From contig NZ_JBHTKL010000001.1 in the NCBI RefSeq assembly GCF_042675915.1, forward strand, positions 1,054,001 through 1,118,000: a stretch of 64,000 nucleotides of DNA, written 5' to 3'. Within the stretch, counting starts at the first letter, position 1. Each line of letters opens with the position of its first letter. Below, piece by piece: positions 23,864 to 32,028 of this stretch. A program made the translations under genes and the position numbers. The stretch is from Thalassobacillus_A hwangdonensis. GTDB taxonomy: Bacteria > Bacillota > Bacilli > Bacillales > Halobacillaceae. The notes under the pieces were generated by a model. That model did no database searches. It had not been told where the DNA came from and was given only the letters and a program-made list of their open reading frames with translations.

Positions 23864-25222
23864 TCATTCTTCCTCTTTCATTATAGTATATTTTTCTAAG
23901 AACTTCGTATTAAAATCTCCTTCGACAAATACAGGGTGCTCCATCATACGCTGGTGGAACGGGATCGTCGTTTTGATTCCCTCGATGACGAACTCATCCA
24001 GCGCACGTTTCATTCGTCTGACTGCCTCTTCTCTAGTTTTTCCGTATGTGATGAGCTTGGCAATCATTGAATCATAGTATGGTGGGATCATATAACCTTG
24101 ATATGCAGCGGAATCGATACGCACACCTAGACCACCTGGAGTAAGATACATATCGATCTTACCTGGAGAAGGCATGAAGTCTTTGAAAGGATCCTCTGCA
24201 TTGATCCGGCATTCAATGGCCCATCCTTCGAACTTGATGTCTTCCTGTTTGTATTCGAGCTTTTCATCATTGGCAACTTTGATCTGCTCTTTGATAAGAT
24301 CTACCCCTGTCACCATTTCAGTAACCGGGTGTTCCACTTGGATACGTGTATTCATTTCCATGAAGTAGAAAGTTTCTTCCTGTTTATCGAAAATGAATTC
24401 CACTGTCCCAGCACCTGAATAATTAACAGCCAAGGCTGCTTTGACAGCTGCATCACCCATTCGCTCACGGATGTCTGGCGTTACTGCCGGAGACGGAGTT
24501 TCTTCAATAAGCTTCTGAAGGCGGCGCTGAATCGTACAATCCCTCTCACCGAGGTGGATGGCATTGCCATGATTATCGGCTAGCACTTGGATTTCTACAT
24601 GACGGAAATCCTCAATGAACTTTTCCAAGTAGACACCAGGGTTTCCGAAGGCTTTTTCTGCTTCGTTTTGAGTAACCCTGATTCCTTTTACTAGCTGCTC
24701 CTCATCACGCGCTACACGGATTCCTTTACCTCCACCACCAGCTGTCGCTTTGATGATGACCGGATAACCTATCTCTTTTGCCACGCGTTTTCCTTCTTCA
24801 ACGTTTGGGATGATGCCTTCTGAACCAGGGACGATCGGAACACCCGCTTCACGCATCGTTTCACGGGCTACATCTTTTGTACCCATCTTCTGGATGGCAT
24901 GCGCGGATGGCCCGACAAATGTCACATTGCATTCGCTGCACATTTCTGCAAACTCTGCATTCTCTGACAGAAAACCATATCCAGGATGGATCGCATCGAC
25001 ATTCGTCAGCTTTGCAAGGCTCATGATATTCGTATAATTCAAATAGGAATCTTTACTCAAAGTCGGTCCGACACAATAGGCTTCATCAGCCAATTGTACG
25101 TGAAGCGCTTCTTTATCTGCTTCAGAATAGATGGCAACTGTTTCAATATCGAGCTCTTTGCATGCTCGGATGATACGTACTGCTATTTCTCCTCTGTTTG
25201 CGATCAGTAGCTTTTTAATCAC
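23864..25222 (-). CDS. accC: Biotin carboxylase subunit AccC of acetyl-CoA carboxylase
   Basis: Carboxylates the biotin on AccB using ATP and bicarbonate. The product is 452 residues: an N-terminal biotin carboxylase domain (KLLIANRGEIAVRIIRACKEL), an ATP-grasp domain with the glycine-rich KATAGGGGKGIRVARDEEQL and EMNTRIQVEHPVTEMVTGVDL, and a C-terminal domain with RINAEDPFKDFMPSPG. It lies 13 nt after accB. Confidence 0.96.
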   Translation of the reverse strand: MIKKLLIANRGEIAVRIIRACKELDIETVAIYSEADKEALHVQLADEAYCVGPTLSKDSYLNYTNIMSLAKLTNVDAIHPGYGFLSENAEFAEMCSECNVTFVGPSAHAIQKMGTKDVARETMREAGVPIVPGSEGIIPNVEEGKRVAKEIGYPVIIKATAGGGGKGIRVARDEEQLVKGIRVTQNEAEKAFGNPGVYLEKFIEDFRHVEIQVLADNHGNAIHLGERDCTIQRRLQKLIEETPSPAVTPDIRERMGDAAVKAALAVNYSGAGTVEFIFDKQEETFYFMEMNTRIQVEHPVTEMVTGVDLIKEQIKVANDEKLEYKQEDIKFEGWAIECRINAEDPFKDFMPSPGKIDMYLTPGGLGVRIDSAAYQGYMIPPYYDSMIAKLITYGKTREEAVRRMKRALDEFVIEGIKTTIPFHQRMMEHPVFVEGDFNTKFLEKYTIMKEEE

Positions 25223-25235
25223 ATCGACACCCCCA

Positions 25236-25751
25236 TTACACGGACTTGACCCGGAATAGTGGTTGGCCGTATTCTACCAGTTCGCCATCTTCAACTAGTA
25301 TCTCTACGATTTCACCGGACACCTCAGCTTCGATTTCATTGAACAATTTCATAGCTTCCACGATACATACGACACTATCCGGCTTTACTTTATCTCCATT
25401 CTGTACGAATGGGTCGCTGTCCGGATCCGGAGAACGATAGAACGTACCTACCATTGGAGATTTGACTTCTTCATCATAATCCGCACCTTTACTTGGCGCT
25501 TCAGTTCTTTCTTCCTTCGGCTGTTCAGCAGCAGGCTGCTGTGGCGCCGGGGCTGCTGGCTGCTCGACTTCAGGATTTGCCTGTGGTGCAGGCTGTTGCG
25601 GTGCTGCTTGTGGTGCGGCAACGCTTGTTACTACTTGTCCACCTGCTTTTTTCATAGAGACTTTTGTTCCTTCGTTTTCATAAGAGAATTCATCGATTTG
25701 CGACTGATCGATCAGTTTGATCAGTTCACGGATTTCCTGTACTTTCATCAT
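25236..25751 (-). CDS. accB: Biotin carboxyl carrier protein AccB
   Basis: Carries the biotin of acetyl-CoA carboxylase. The product is 171 residues: a helical N-terminus, a proline-, alanine- and glutamine-rich flexible linker (about residues 45-85), and a lipoyl/biotinyl domain with the biotinylated K135 in VEAMKLFNEIE. It begins the accB-accC-yqhY operon. The first two codons are both ATG. Confidence 0.95.
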   Translation of the reverse strand: MMKVQEIRELIKLIDQSQIDEFSYENEGTKVSMKKAGGQVVTSVAAPQAAPQQPAPQANPEVEQPAAPAPQQPAAEQPKEERTEAPSKGADYDEEVKSPMVGTFYRSPDPDSDPFVQNGDKVKPDSVVCIVEAMKLFNEIEAEVSGEIVEILVEDGELVEYGQPLFRVKSV

Positions 25752-26178
25752 GTATTGGCACTCCTTCTATACTGGATTGTAAAATTTGTTAACAGGTACT
25801 AATAACTCCTCTTAATATTCTACGACAAATATGTGGGAAACTTCAACTGTATGTAAAAGCGTTTTCCCGATTCATTGCCATTTTACTATACTTTCCCCAT
25901 TTCTTTTACACTTTGCTGTAAATTTACCACTTTTCTCACTAAAGTAATTCATGGGCATGGTCTGTGAAGAATAGAAAAAGATTTCGAGACGTTTGCAATA
26001 ATATAGGGGCGGTGAGGAAGTGTTCGCTTTCCTGCAGGGGAACTGGCAAGCCTCCTCAGGCTTTTTGCCTTCAGGGGTCTTGCCTAGCTCCTTCTCCTGC
26101 GGGAGTCTCCCACTTCCTCACCGCCCTTACCGAAAGTACTTCTCGAAATCAATAATGTAATGTTGGCCCACGAATCAC
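25752..26178. other. 427-bp intergenic region with a MITE-like element
   Basis: The first 200 bp upstream of accB are AT-rich and should hold the acc promoter. No clear -35/-10 pair stands out. A discrete inverted-repeat element occupies 25980-26150 (see separate entry). A 64-codon frame inside it on the plus strand is not a gene. Confidence 0.5.
25980..26150. repeat. MITE/REP-like element with about 40-bp terminal inverted repeats
   Basis: GATTTCGAG at 25980-25988 and CTCGAAATC at 26142-26150 are perfect inverted ends, and an inner perfect 16-bp inverted repeat (GGGCGGTGAGGAAGTG, 26007-26022 and its complement at 26111-26126) continues them. The centre holds nested GC-rich hairpins such as GGCAAG...CTTGCC. 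The total is 171 bp with no ORF. This matches non-autonomous repeats that occur in many copies in Bacillaceae genomes. No target duplication is obvious. Confidence 0.7.
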
Positions 26179-26217
26179 AAAGACCCGGAAAAATTCAAAT
26201 GAATTTCCCGGGTCTTT
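26179..26217. terminator. Bidirectional terminator after spoIIIAH
   Basis: AAAGACCCGGG-AAATTC and GAATTT-CCGGGTCTTT form a long stem with A and T flanks. It ends the spoIIIA operon on the minus strand. Confidence 0.85.
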
Positions 26218-26228
26218 AAAATTATTAG

Positions 26229-26777
26229 TTAGCTTTGTGGCTGGAATTGGACGATAACTGTTTTCTCACCGAATTCGTCGTAAACCATTTTCATGATTGC
26301 ATTTGTTTCTTGATTTGAAAGTTCATTTGCTTTGACAGTGACGTGGACTTTTTCATCTTCGGCTCTTACGAGAACGTCTTCGTATTCTGCATTAGCCTGG
26401 ATATTCGTTTCAAGTACGGATTCTTTATGCTGCATTTCCTGAAGCTGCTGCATTTGTTCCAATGCTTCATTCTTTTCTTTGGAGGAAGAGTTGGTGGAAG
26501 CTACGATGCTGGAGTACATCTCATGGAGTTCGTCTCGCTTATTTTCTGCTTCCATACGGAGTGCAACGAACATTTCATCGGTGGACATTTGAGAAATTAC
26601 AGTATCACCTGTTGCATCACCATCAGTTGAAGCTTCTTCCCCATCTTCGTTCAATTCCCAGCCATCATCATTGATGAATGTCATTTCATCCCCTTCGGGT
26701 GCCGTCATGTAGTAGACACTCAATACGATCATCAGGCTCAACATCGTCAACAACCATACCGTTTGCTTTTTCACCAT
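26229..26777 (-). CDS. spoIIIAH: Stage III sporulation protein SpoIIIAH
   Basis: Mother-cell membrane protein that meets forespore SpoIIQ to form the feeding channel. The product is 182 residues. One N-terminal membrane helix (VWLLTMLSLMIVLSVYYM) is followed by an acidic linker (about residues 30-60) and a YscJ/FliF-like ring-building domain in the C-terminal half (about 95-182). It is the last gene of the operon, 15 nt after spoIIIAG. Confidence 0.93.
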   Translation of the reverse strand: MVKKQTVWLLTMLSLMIVLSVYYMTAPEGDEMTFINDDGWELNEDGEEASTDGDATGDTVISQMSTDEMFVALRMEAENKRDELHEMYSSIVASTNSSSKEKNEALEQMQQLQEMQHKESVLETNIQANAEYEDVLVRAEDEKVHVTVKANELSNQETNAIMKMVYDEFGEKTVIVQFQPQS

Positions 26778-26791
26778 TCCTAATTTCCCCC

Positions 26792-27415
26792 TTAACCTTT
26801 TTTAGGCATGACCGAAACTCGATGGCTCGGTACATCCAGAACCCTTGAAACCGCCTCGACAACCCACTGCTTCACTTGCATATGATCTACTCCTTTTGCG
26901 ACCACCAACACTCCTTTTACATTAGGTTTTTTTGTTTGTATGAGTAATGGAAGCTCCTGGTCCCCCTGTCTGATCAGGACGATCTGCTGCTCCCGGGAAA
27001 AATCCTCAATGCTCCTTTCTCCTCCATTCTGATCCTCTTCATTGGTCGTCTGCTGACCGATGATCAGATTCTTGTCATACACCTTTTCTTTTGTTGCTTC
27101 CAGGTTGATCATCAATTCAACATCACTGACACCTTTGATATTTTCAAGGAGAGCAGTGAGCTGTTTCTCATAGTGGCCTTCCAGTTCTCCGATATTCTCT
27201 CCGCTTATTGTCTTACTGGCGGGAATATTGGAGCTTTCCTCTTGTCCAGCTCCATGTTCCACTTTTTCACCGGAGGAAGGATCGCCTTGAAAGATGTTGC
27301 CTACTAACAGCAAAAGCAGTCCGATCAATCCTACCAGCACCACGTATCCCTTCTTGTTCAACTTGGAACCTTCCTCATTCTTCAATGACGAGAACAAATC
27401 ACTCCATTTACCCAT
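26792..27415 (-). CDS. spoIIIAG: Stage III sporulation protein SpoIIIAG
   Basis: Ring-forming component of the SpoIIIA-SpoIIQ complex. The product is 207 residues with one membrane helix (about 24-42, YVVLVGLIGLLLLLVGNIF), a low-complexity acidic stretch and a C-terminal domain containing GVSDVELMINLEATKEKVYDKN (positions about 94-115) and VKGVLVVAKG, features of the family. It overlaps spoIIIAF by 8 nt. Confidence 0.92.
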   Translation of the reverse strand: MGKWSDLFSSLKNEEGSKLNKKGYVVLVGLIGLLLLLVGNIFQGDPSSGEKVEHGAGQEESSNIPASKTISGENIGELEGHYEKQLTALLENIKGVSDVELMINLEATKEKVYDKNLIIGQQTTNEEDQNGGERSIEDFSREQQIVLIRQGDQELPLLIQTKKPNVKGVLVVAKGVDHMQVKQWVVEAVSRVLDVPSHRVSVMPKKG

Positions 27416-28016
27416 GTTCTCCCTCCCACTCGACTTTGATCATTTCTTCAGGAACCTGCCAAACTTCAGCAAGGTGCTGGATGATTTCACTGCTTTCCGG
27501 TGTATCTTCATCACCTTCCGCTTCCTTCGTGATATCGATCTCCACATCATTCACCGATTCCACTTGATTCTCAGGTGTCAGCGTCACGATGACTTCATTG
27601 AGGTTCTCAGGGGTGTGAGGCGTTTCTCCGAATGAAAGCTTCAAGTCTGAAATGGTTGTCTGAAAGGTTTCTACAAGGCTTGTTTCTGCCTGTACTTTCA
27701 TTTGGACAACCATCTGCTCTAATATATATGCATCTTGAGACGCTTGTATTTCATTTTTCTTCAATTCAATTGATTTTTCCATTTCTTCTGAGGCGAGCGT
27801 CTGCTGTGAAAAAGCTGCCGTCTGCCTTTCAATCAGTTGATCCACGTCGGTATTGAACAATTCGAATAATGGATTCAAGAAAATCAGTACGAGTATCAAT
27901 GAAACGGTCAGGCGTGCGTACTTCTGCATGCTGCCGGATGGAAGAAGAAAGTCGATCACCATCGCCAGCAATAAGAAGATTACGATTTCTGTGACCCATT
28001 GGACGATATAACTCAT
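27408..28016 (-). CDS. spoIIIAF: Stage III sporulation protein SpoIIIAF
   Basis: The product is 202 residues: two N-terminal membrane helices (about 6-25 and 33-53) joined by a short loop with the family pattern LPSGSMQKYARLTVSLILVL, then a soluble domain resembling the ring-building domains of the other SpoIIIA proteins. The acidic C-terminus is typical of this lineage. Its 3' end overlaps spoIIIAG. It is a membrane part of the mother-cell channel. Confidence 0.9.
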   Translation of the reverse strand: MSYIVQWVTEIVIFLLLAMVIDFLLPSGSMQKYARLTVSLILVLIFLNPLFELFNTDVDQLIERQTAAFSQQTLASEEMEKSIELKKNEIQASQDAYILEQMVVQMKVQAETSLVETFQTTISDLKLSFGETPHTPENLNEVIVTLTPENQVESVNDVEIDITKEAEGDEDTPESSEIIQHLAEVWQVPEEMIKVEWEGEHG

Positions 28017-28027
28017 TTCTCCCCTCC

Positions 28028-29197
28028 TTACCTGACCATCATAGTCAAATTACTTGAAGCTACTAGAATTGCAATCAACAAGAAGAACATGAACGTTACG
28101 GTGAGCAGGCAAGCAAAAATGTAGAGGATGTGTTTACTGATGATCGACATACTTTTGACGACAGGACCGTCCCCGATTGGCTGCAGAATAGCCGCTGCTA
28201 TTTTGTAAATCATTGCGATTGCGAAAATTTTCATAGCAGGAAATAGCGCCAATCCCAGTATGATGACAACCCCTACGACTCCAACAGTATTCTTCAGCAG
28301 AAGTGAAGCTCCAAGCACCGTGTCGGTCGCATCAGTAAATAACCTCCCGATCACCGGTACAAAGTTGCCAGTTACAAATCGCGCAGTCTTCATAGCCACA
28401 CCATCCTGGATGGCAGTCGCAGCCCCTTGTACCGAAATGACCCCAAGAAAGATCGTCAGGAATGCACCCAGGATAGCCAGTCCAGTATTTCGCAAGAGTT
28501 GGGCCAGTTGATCCACTTTGTATTTATCTGTCAATGAGCTCGTCATCAGCAATAAGGCAGATAAATAGAATAAAGGCAGTACCACGACCGAAAGAAGTAC
28601 CCCACTCACCTGAATCAGGAAGATGATGATCGGGTGGAAAAATGAGATCGAAACAAGGTGACCGAATGTTGCCATAAGACCCAAAATCAATGGGAGTAAT
28701 CCGATCATGAAACTGCTCATCAGATCGATGGCTTCCTTTGTGTATCCAACCGCGAGATGAAAGCTGTTCAACGCCAGGATGATCAATACAAGGTAGACGA
28801 TCATATACGCGATTTTGCTGACGGCCGTCTGTTCAAAAGCATTCTGCAAGGATTGGAGTACGGTTATGAATAGCGTAAGGAACACGAGGCTTCCAAGCAG
28901 CTTTCCATTGGCGATCAGCTCATGAAACAGGAATTTCACGAGCCCTGACACCCAGCTCGAAAAATCAAGTTCATGACTGTTCTTCAGCAGTTCTGTAAAG
29001 TTGGATTGCCGAAGTTCAGGCAGGTATCCTCCATAATCTCTGACAATCATACTCCAATAGTTCTGCATTTCCTGGAAAGAGATGTTTTCCATCAATGGGG
29101 TTGCAGCCGGTATTGGCTTTTCTGTGGCATGGGCAGTGACTGGTAAAATGAGTATCATGATGAAAAACAAAATGAGAAACAAGGAGGTACCTTTCAT
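28028..29197 (-). CDS. spoIIIAE: Stage III sporulation protein SpoIIIAE
   Basis: The product is 389 residues starting at ATG 29197, with GGAGGGGAGG upstream. A frame beginning at 29224 is less likely. A cleavable-looking signal sequence (LFLILFFIMILILPVTAHA) is followed by seven or so membrane helices. SpoIIIAE is a large polytopic protein of the channel and resembles permeases. It starts 24 nt after spoIIIAD. Confidence 0.92.
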   Translation of the reverse strand: MKGTSLFLILFFIMILILPVTAHATEKPIPAATPLMENISFQEMQNYWSMIVRDYGGYLPELRQSNFTELLKNSHELDFSSWVSGLVKFLFHELIANGKLLGSLVFLTLFITVLQSLQNAFEQTAVSKIAYMIVYLVLIILALNSFHLAVGYTKEAIDLMSSFMIGLLPLILGLMATFGHLVSISFFHPIIIFLIQVSGVLLSVVVLPLFYLSALLLMTSSLTDKYKVDQLAQLLRNTGLAILGAFLTIFLGVISVQGAATAIQDGVAMKTARFVTGNFVPVIGRLFTDATDTVLGASLLLKNTVGVVGVVIILGLALFPAMKIFAIAMIYKIAAAILQPIGDGPVVKSMSIISKHILYIFACLLTVTFMFFLLIAILVASSNLTMMVR

Positions 29198-29220
29198 GAT
29201 CGCCTCCCCTCCTTCGCTGG

Positions 29221-29613
29221 TCATGATCCCGGAAAAAATCCAAGGACAGCCTCTATAATTGCTGTCAAAATAGGGATTGCAAGTAATAAGATGAAAACTT
29301 TACCGGCCAGTTCAATTTTTGAAGCGATTGAACTTAACCCCGCGTCTTTAGTCAGATGTGCACCGAATTCAGCAATGTAGGCGATTCCAATGATTTTCAA
29401 TATTGTCTCGACGTATTGACCATGGATATTTGCCTTATCTGCCATGTAATCAACAAGTAAAAAGATATGAGAGATTTGTCTGATTAGTACCATGAAAATA
29501 ATGATTCCAATCAGAATCATGAGCATAAATGCTACGGAAGATTTTTGTTCTTTAAGAAGAATGATCAGCACACTCGCCACCAGACTGATCGCAACGATTT
29601 GAATGATATCCAT
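29221..29613 (-). CDS. spoIIIAD: Stage III sporulation protein SpoIIIAD
   Basis: The product is 130 residues with about four membrane helices, starting MDIIQIVAISLVASVLIILL and ending in a final helix VFILLLAIPILTAIIEAVLG. It is closely related in pattern to SpoIIIAC, its upstream neighbour (7 nt away). It forms part of the mother-cell export apparatus. Confidence 0.9.
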   Translation of the reverse strand: MDIIQIVAISLVASVLIILLKEQKSSVAFMLMILIGIIIFMVLIRQISHIFLLVDYMADKANIHGQYVETILKIIGIAYIAEFGAHLTKDAGLSSIASKIELAGKVFILLLAIPILTAIIEAVLGFFPGS

Positions 29614-29619
29614 CTCGAG

Positions 29620-29826
29620 CTACCCCTGGAAGAGGAAGACGGACTTGATTTGCTGGAATAAGTCAGCTAACCGGTTAAGGACGATGAACAATACGATGAT
29701 AAAACCGACTAGGGTGGCAATTTGTGCAATTTCTTCTTTCCCCATTTGCTTCAGTACGCTATGGATCATAGCTACAATGATGCCGATTCCGGCGATTTGA
29801 AATAATATCGTTGCTTCTTGTATCAC
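29620..29826 (-). CDS. spoIIIAC: Stage III sporulation protein SpoIIIAC
   Basis: The product is 68 residues with two membrane helices (about 7-26 and 33-53), matching the usual length. The family sequence GIGIIVAMIHSVLKQMGKEE lies around residues 13-32. It sits between spoIIIAB and spoIIIAD as expected. Confidence 0.92.
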   Translation of the reverse strand: MIQEATILFQIAGIGIIVAMIHSVLKQMGKEEIAQIATLVGFIIVLFIVLNRLADLFQQIKSVFLFQG

Positions 29827-29843
29827 TATGGACGGCCCCTTCC

Positions 29844-30356
29844 TTAGATGAGTAAAAGAATGACGAGCAGACCGGTCAACACACCTAATCCTTTGACCGT
29901 CTTATTGTATTGGTGGTACACATTCAAAGCTTCTTCGTGTTCACGCTCGAGATGACTTAGCGCAAGATCGATCTGCTTCTTCTGGTGAATCAGATCGTGC
30001 TGCCCAAGTGTAAGACCGAATTGTCTCAATACTTCTTTTTCGTTGTTTTCAAGCGCTGTATATTGCCAGTGACGCTCAAGAACTGCTGACCATAATTCAG
30101 GGAAGTCTGTAATCGCTCTGTCTTTTTGCTTCACGATACTTTCAAAGAACCAGGAGGTAGGTGCAGACAGCTGGCGCGCCAAGTGATCACATGCTTCTAT
30201 CAGCGGCGTTTGACCATAAACCATCTCTGCTTCCAGCATCTGAAGGGCATGTTTCCATTGACGGATCTGCTTCGGGCGTTGTTGGAACTTCCGAGCAATT
30301 TCAAACCCTACCCACGTAGTCGCTGCGAGTAAAAGCATCGCTCCAATCCACTTCAT
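29844..30356 (-). CDS. spoIIIAB: Stage III sporulation protein SpoIIIAB
   Basis: The product is 170 residues from ATG 30356, preceded by GAGGAGGAAG. The upstream in-frame start at 30380 is not needed. It has an N-terminal membrane helix, a helical cytoplasmic domain with the QRPKQIRQWKHALQMLEAEM pattern (residues about 22-41), and a C-terminal membrane helix. It resembles type II secretion GspF-like helical proteins. Its first 56 nt overlap the end of spoIIIAA. Confidence 0.92.
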   Translation of the reverse strand: MKWIGAMLLLAATTWVGFEIARKFQQRPKQIRQWKHALQMLEAEMVYGQTPLIEACDHLARQLSAPTSWFFESIVKQKDRAITDFPELWSAVLERHWQYTALENNEKEVLRQFGLTLGQHDLIHQKKQIDLALSHLEREHEEALNVYHQYNKTVKGLGVLTGLLVILLLI

Positions 30357-31275
30357 CGCACTTCCTCCTCGTTGCGTCACTTAGGCTTTTACCTTGATGA
30401 TCAAGGACGAGATTCGATTGCTTCTGCCCGATCGCACGGTTCATAATGATGAATCGTTCAAAGACATGTTCATTTAAAAGCGATTGAATGGATGGCCGCT
30501 TTTGGACTTCTTCCCATGAATGGCCATGAACCGTGCAGAGGAGCGTTACCCCCGCATTGATCGCTTCTTTCAATGCATCGACATCGCGCTGATGACCGAT
30601 TTCATCCACGACCAGTACTTCCGGTGACATAGAGCGGATCATCATCATCATTCCATCTGATTTTGGACATGCATCCATCACATCCGTTCGTTTACCTAAA
30701 TCCAATTGCGGTACACCATGAACACATGCACCAAGTTCGGAGCGTTCATCGATTACCGCCACTTTTTTAGGGGTGGCACTCTTCCACCCTGAACTGATTG
30801 ACCTGGTTATATCCCGTAAAAGCGTGGTTTTTCCTGATTGGGGAGGTCCGACAATCAATGTGCTGTAATAGCAACCATTTTTGTATAATGATTTCATGAA
30901 TGGAGATGCGACGCCTATTTTCTCTCTAGCCACCCTGATATTGAAGGATGAAATGTACCGGATCGTCTGAATACGATCATCCAGCCGGTTGACTCTGCCG
31001 GATATACCGATTCGGTGACCGCCTTCGATGGTGATGAAGCCTTCCCTCAGCTCTTCTTCCAGACGGTACAGGGAAAATTGACTGACCTGATTGAGGATGA
31101 ACGTTTTTTCGTCCATGGTTGGTTGCAAATCTTCCATCCACTCATAGCGATCAGGGTAGATCAACTCAATAGCCTGTCCGATACGGACGCGGATTTCCTG
31201 AATGGTTGTCCAATCGATTCTTCTAAGCAAAATTTCTCCTATGACCGGTGGGAACAATTTTATAATGGCTTTCAT
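30301..31275 (-). CDS. spoIIIAA: Stage III sporulation ATPase SpoIIIAA
   Basis: Secretion-type ATPase proposed to power the mother-cell to forespore channel. The product is 324 residues, slightly longer than the roughly 307 of B. subtilis. Walker A (GPPQSGKTTLLRD) lies around residues 143-155 and Walker B (PEVLVVDEIG) around 215-224. The family signature FRISGR-like GHRIGISGRV is also seen. The C-terminal extension runs 56 nt into spoIIIAB. A sigma-E promoter precedes the gene. Confidence 0.93.
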   Translation of the reverse strand: MKAIIKLFPPVIGEILLRRIDWTTIQEIRVRIGQAIELIYPDRYEWMEDLQPTMDEKTFILNQVSQFSLYRLEEELREGFITIEGGHRIGISGRVNRLDDRIQTIRYISSFNIRVAREKIGVASPFMKSLYKNGCYYSTLIVGPPQSGKTTLLRDITRSISSGWKSATPKKVAVIDERSELGACVHGVPQLDLGKRTDVMDACPKSDGMMMMIRSMSPEVLVVDEIGHQRDVDALKEAINAGVTLLCTVHGHSWEEVQKRPSIQSLLNEHVFERFIIMNRAIGQKQSNLVLDHQGKSLSDATRRKCDEVDWSDAFTRSDYVGRV

Positions 31276-31308
31276 TACGATCGACCTTTCCTACGGCTCT
31301 TTAATGTA

Positions 31309-31337
31309 AATGTATGCGGGACAACCTGGGATATGAC
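31309..31337 (-). promoter_or_regulatory. Sigma-E promoter of the spoIIIA operon
   Basis: On the minus strand TCATAT and CATACATTT are separated by about 15 bases, a good match to the sigma-E consensus. It lies about 35-60 bp upstream of the spoIIIAA ATG. The operon is known to be sigma-E dependent in B. subtilis. Confidence 0.65.
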
Positions 31338-31395
31338 TACTCACGAGGTTCCATACTAGTCAAAACTCCAAGCTAGTGCTCAGCGTTCCATTGCA

Positions 31396-31430
31396 CAAAA
31401 AAAACGCGCCACGATAAAATCGTGACGCGC
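31396..31430 (-). terminator. Terminator of efp
   Basis: GCGTCACGAT and ATCGTGGCGC form a stem with one mismatch around a short AT loop, followed by eight T on the minus strand. Confidence 0.85.
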
Positions 31431-31447
31431 TTGGATCCATTTCATTT

Positions 31448-32008
31448 TCAGTTGGCACGAGAAACGTACTTACCATCACTCGTATTGACCACAAGGACAT
31501 CTCCTTCGTTAACGAAGAATGGTACTTGTACAATCAATCCAGTTTCAACAGTTGCAGGCTTTGTACCACCGCTCGCTGTATCTCCTTTGATTCCTGGCTC
31601 CGTTTCCGTTACTGCCAATTCAACGTTATTCGGAAGCTCTACTCCAAGAGTTTCTCCACCATATGTCATGATGCTGACTTCCATATTTTCTTTCAGGAAT
31701 TTCAACTCATATTCGATTTGGCTGGATTGAAGTTCAAGCTGTTCATACGTGTTCGTGTCCATGAACGCATGTGTATCGCCGGATGCATACAAATATTGCA
31801 TCTTACGGTTCTCGATGTGCGCTTTCTCTACCTTCTCCCCGGCGCGGAATGTTTTCTCCTGAATGCTTCCGTTCCTTAAGTTCCTCAATTTGGAACGTAC
31901 GAACGCAGCACCCTTACCAGGTTTGACGTGCTGGAATTCAACTACCTGCCAAATCCCACCGTCCACTTCGATTGTCAGGCCTGTACGAAAATCATTTACT
32001 GAAATCAT
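31448..32008 (-). CDS. efp: Translation elongation factor P
   Basis: Relieves ribosome stalling at polyproline. The product is 186 residues with three beta-barrel domains: KOW-like N-terminal (1-65), OB (66-130) and C-terminal OB (131-186). K32 in KPGKGAAFVRSK is the position that is modified in Bacillus EF-P. It follows the peptidase gene by 20 nt, the standard arrangement. Confidence 0.96.
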   Translation of the reverse strand: MISVNDFRTGLTIEVDGGIWQVVEFQHVKPGKGAAFVRSKLRNLRNGSIQEKTFRAGEKVEKAHIENRKMQYLYASGDTHAFMDTNTYEQLELQSSQIEYELKFLKENMEVSIMTYGGETLGVELPNNVELAVTETEPGIKGDTASGGTKPATVETGLIVQVPFFVNEGDVLVVNTSDGKYVSRAN

Positions 32009-32028
32009 TTAATCTTCCTCCTTGCAAT

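Noticed and set aside
25964..26155. 63-codon plus-strand frame upstream of accB
   Set aside because: It is fully contained in the inverted-repeat element and shows no domain.
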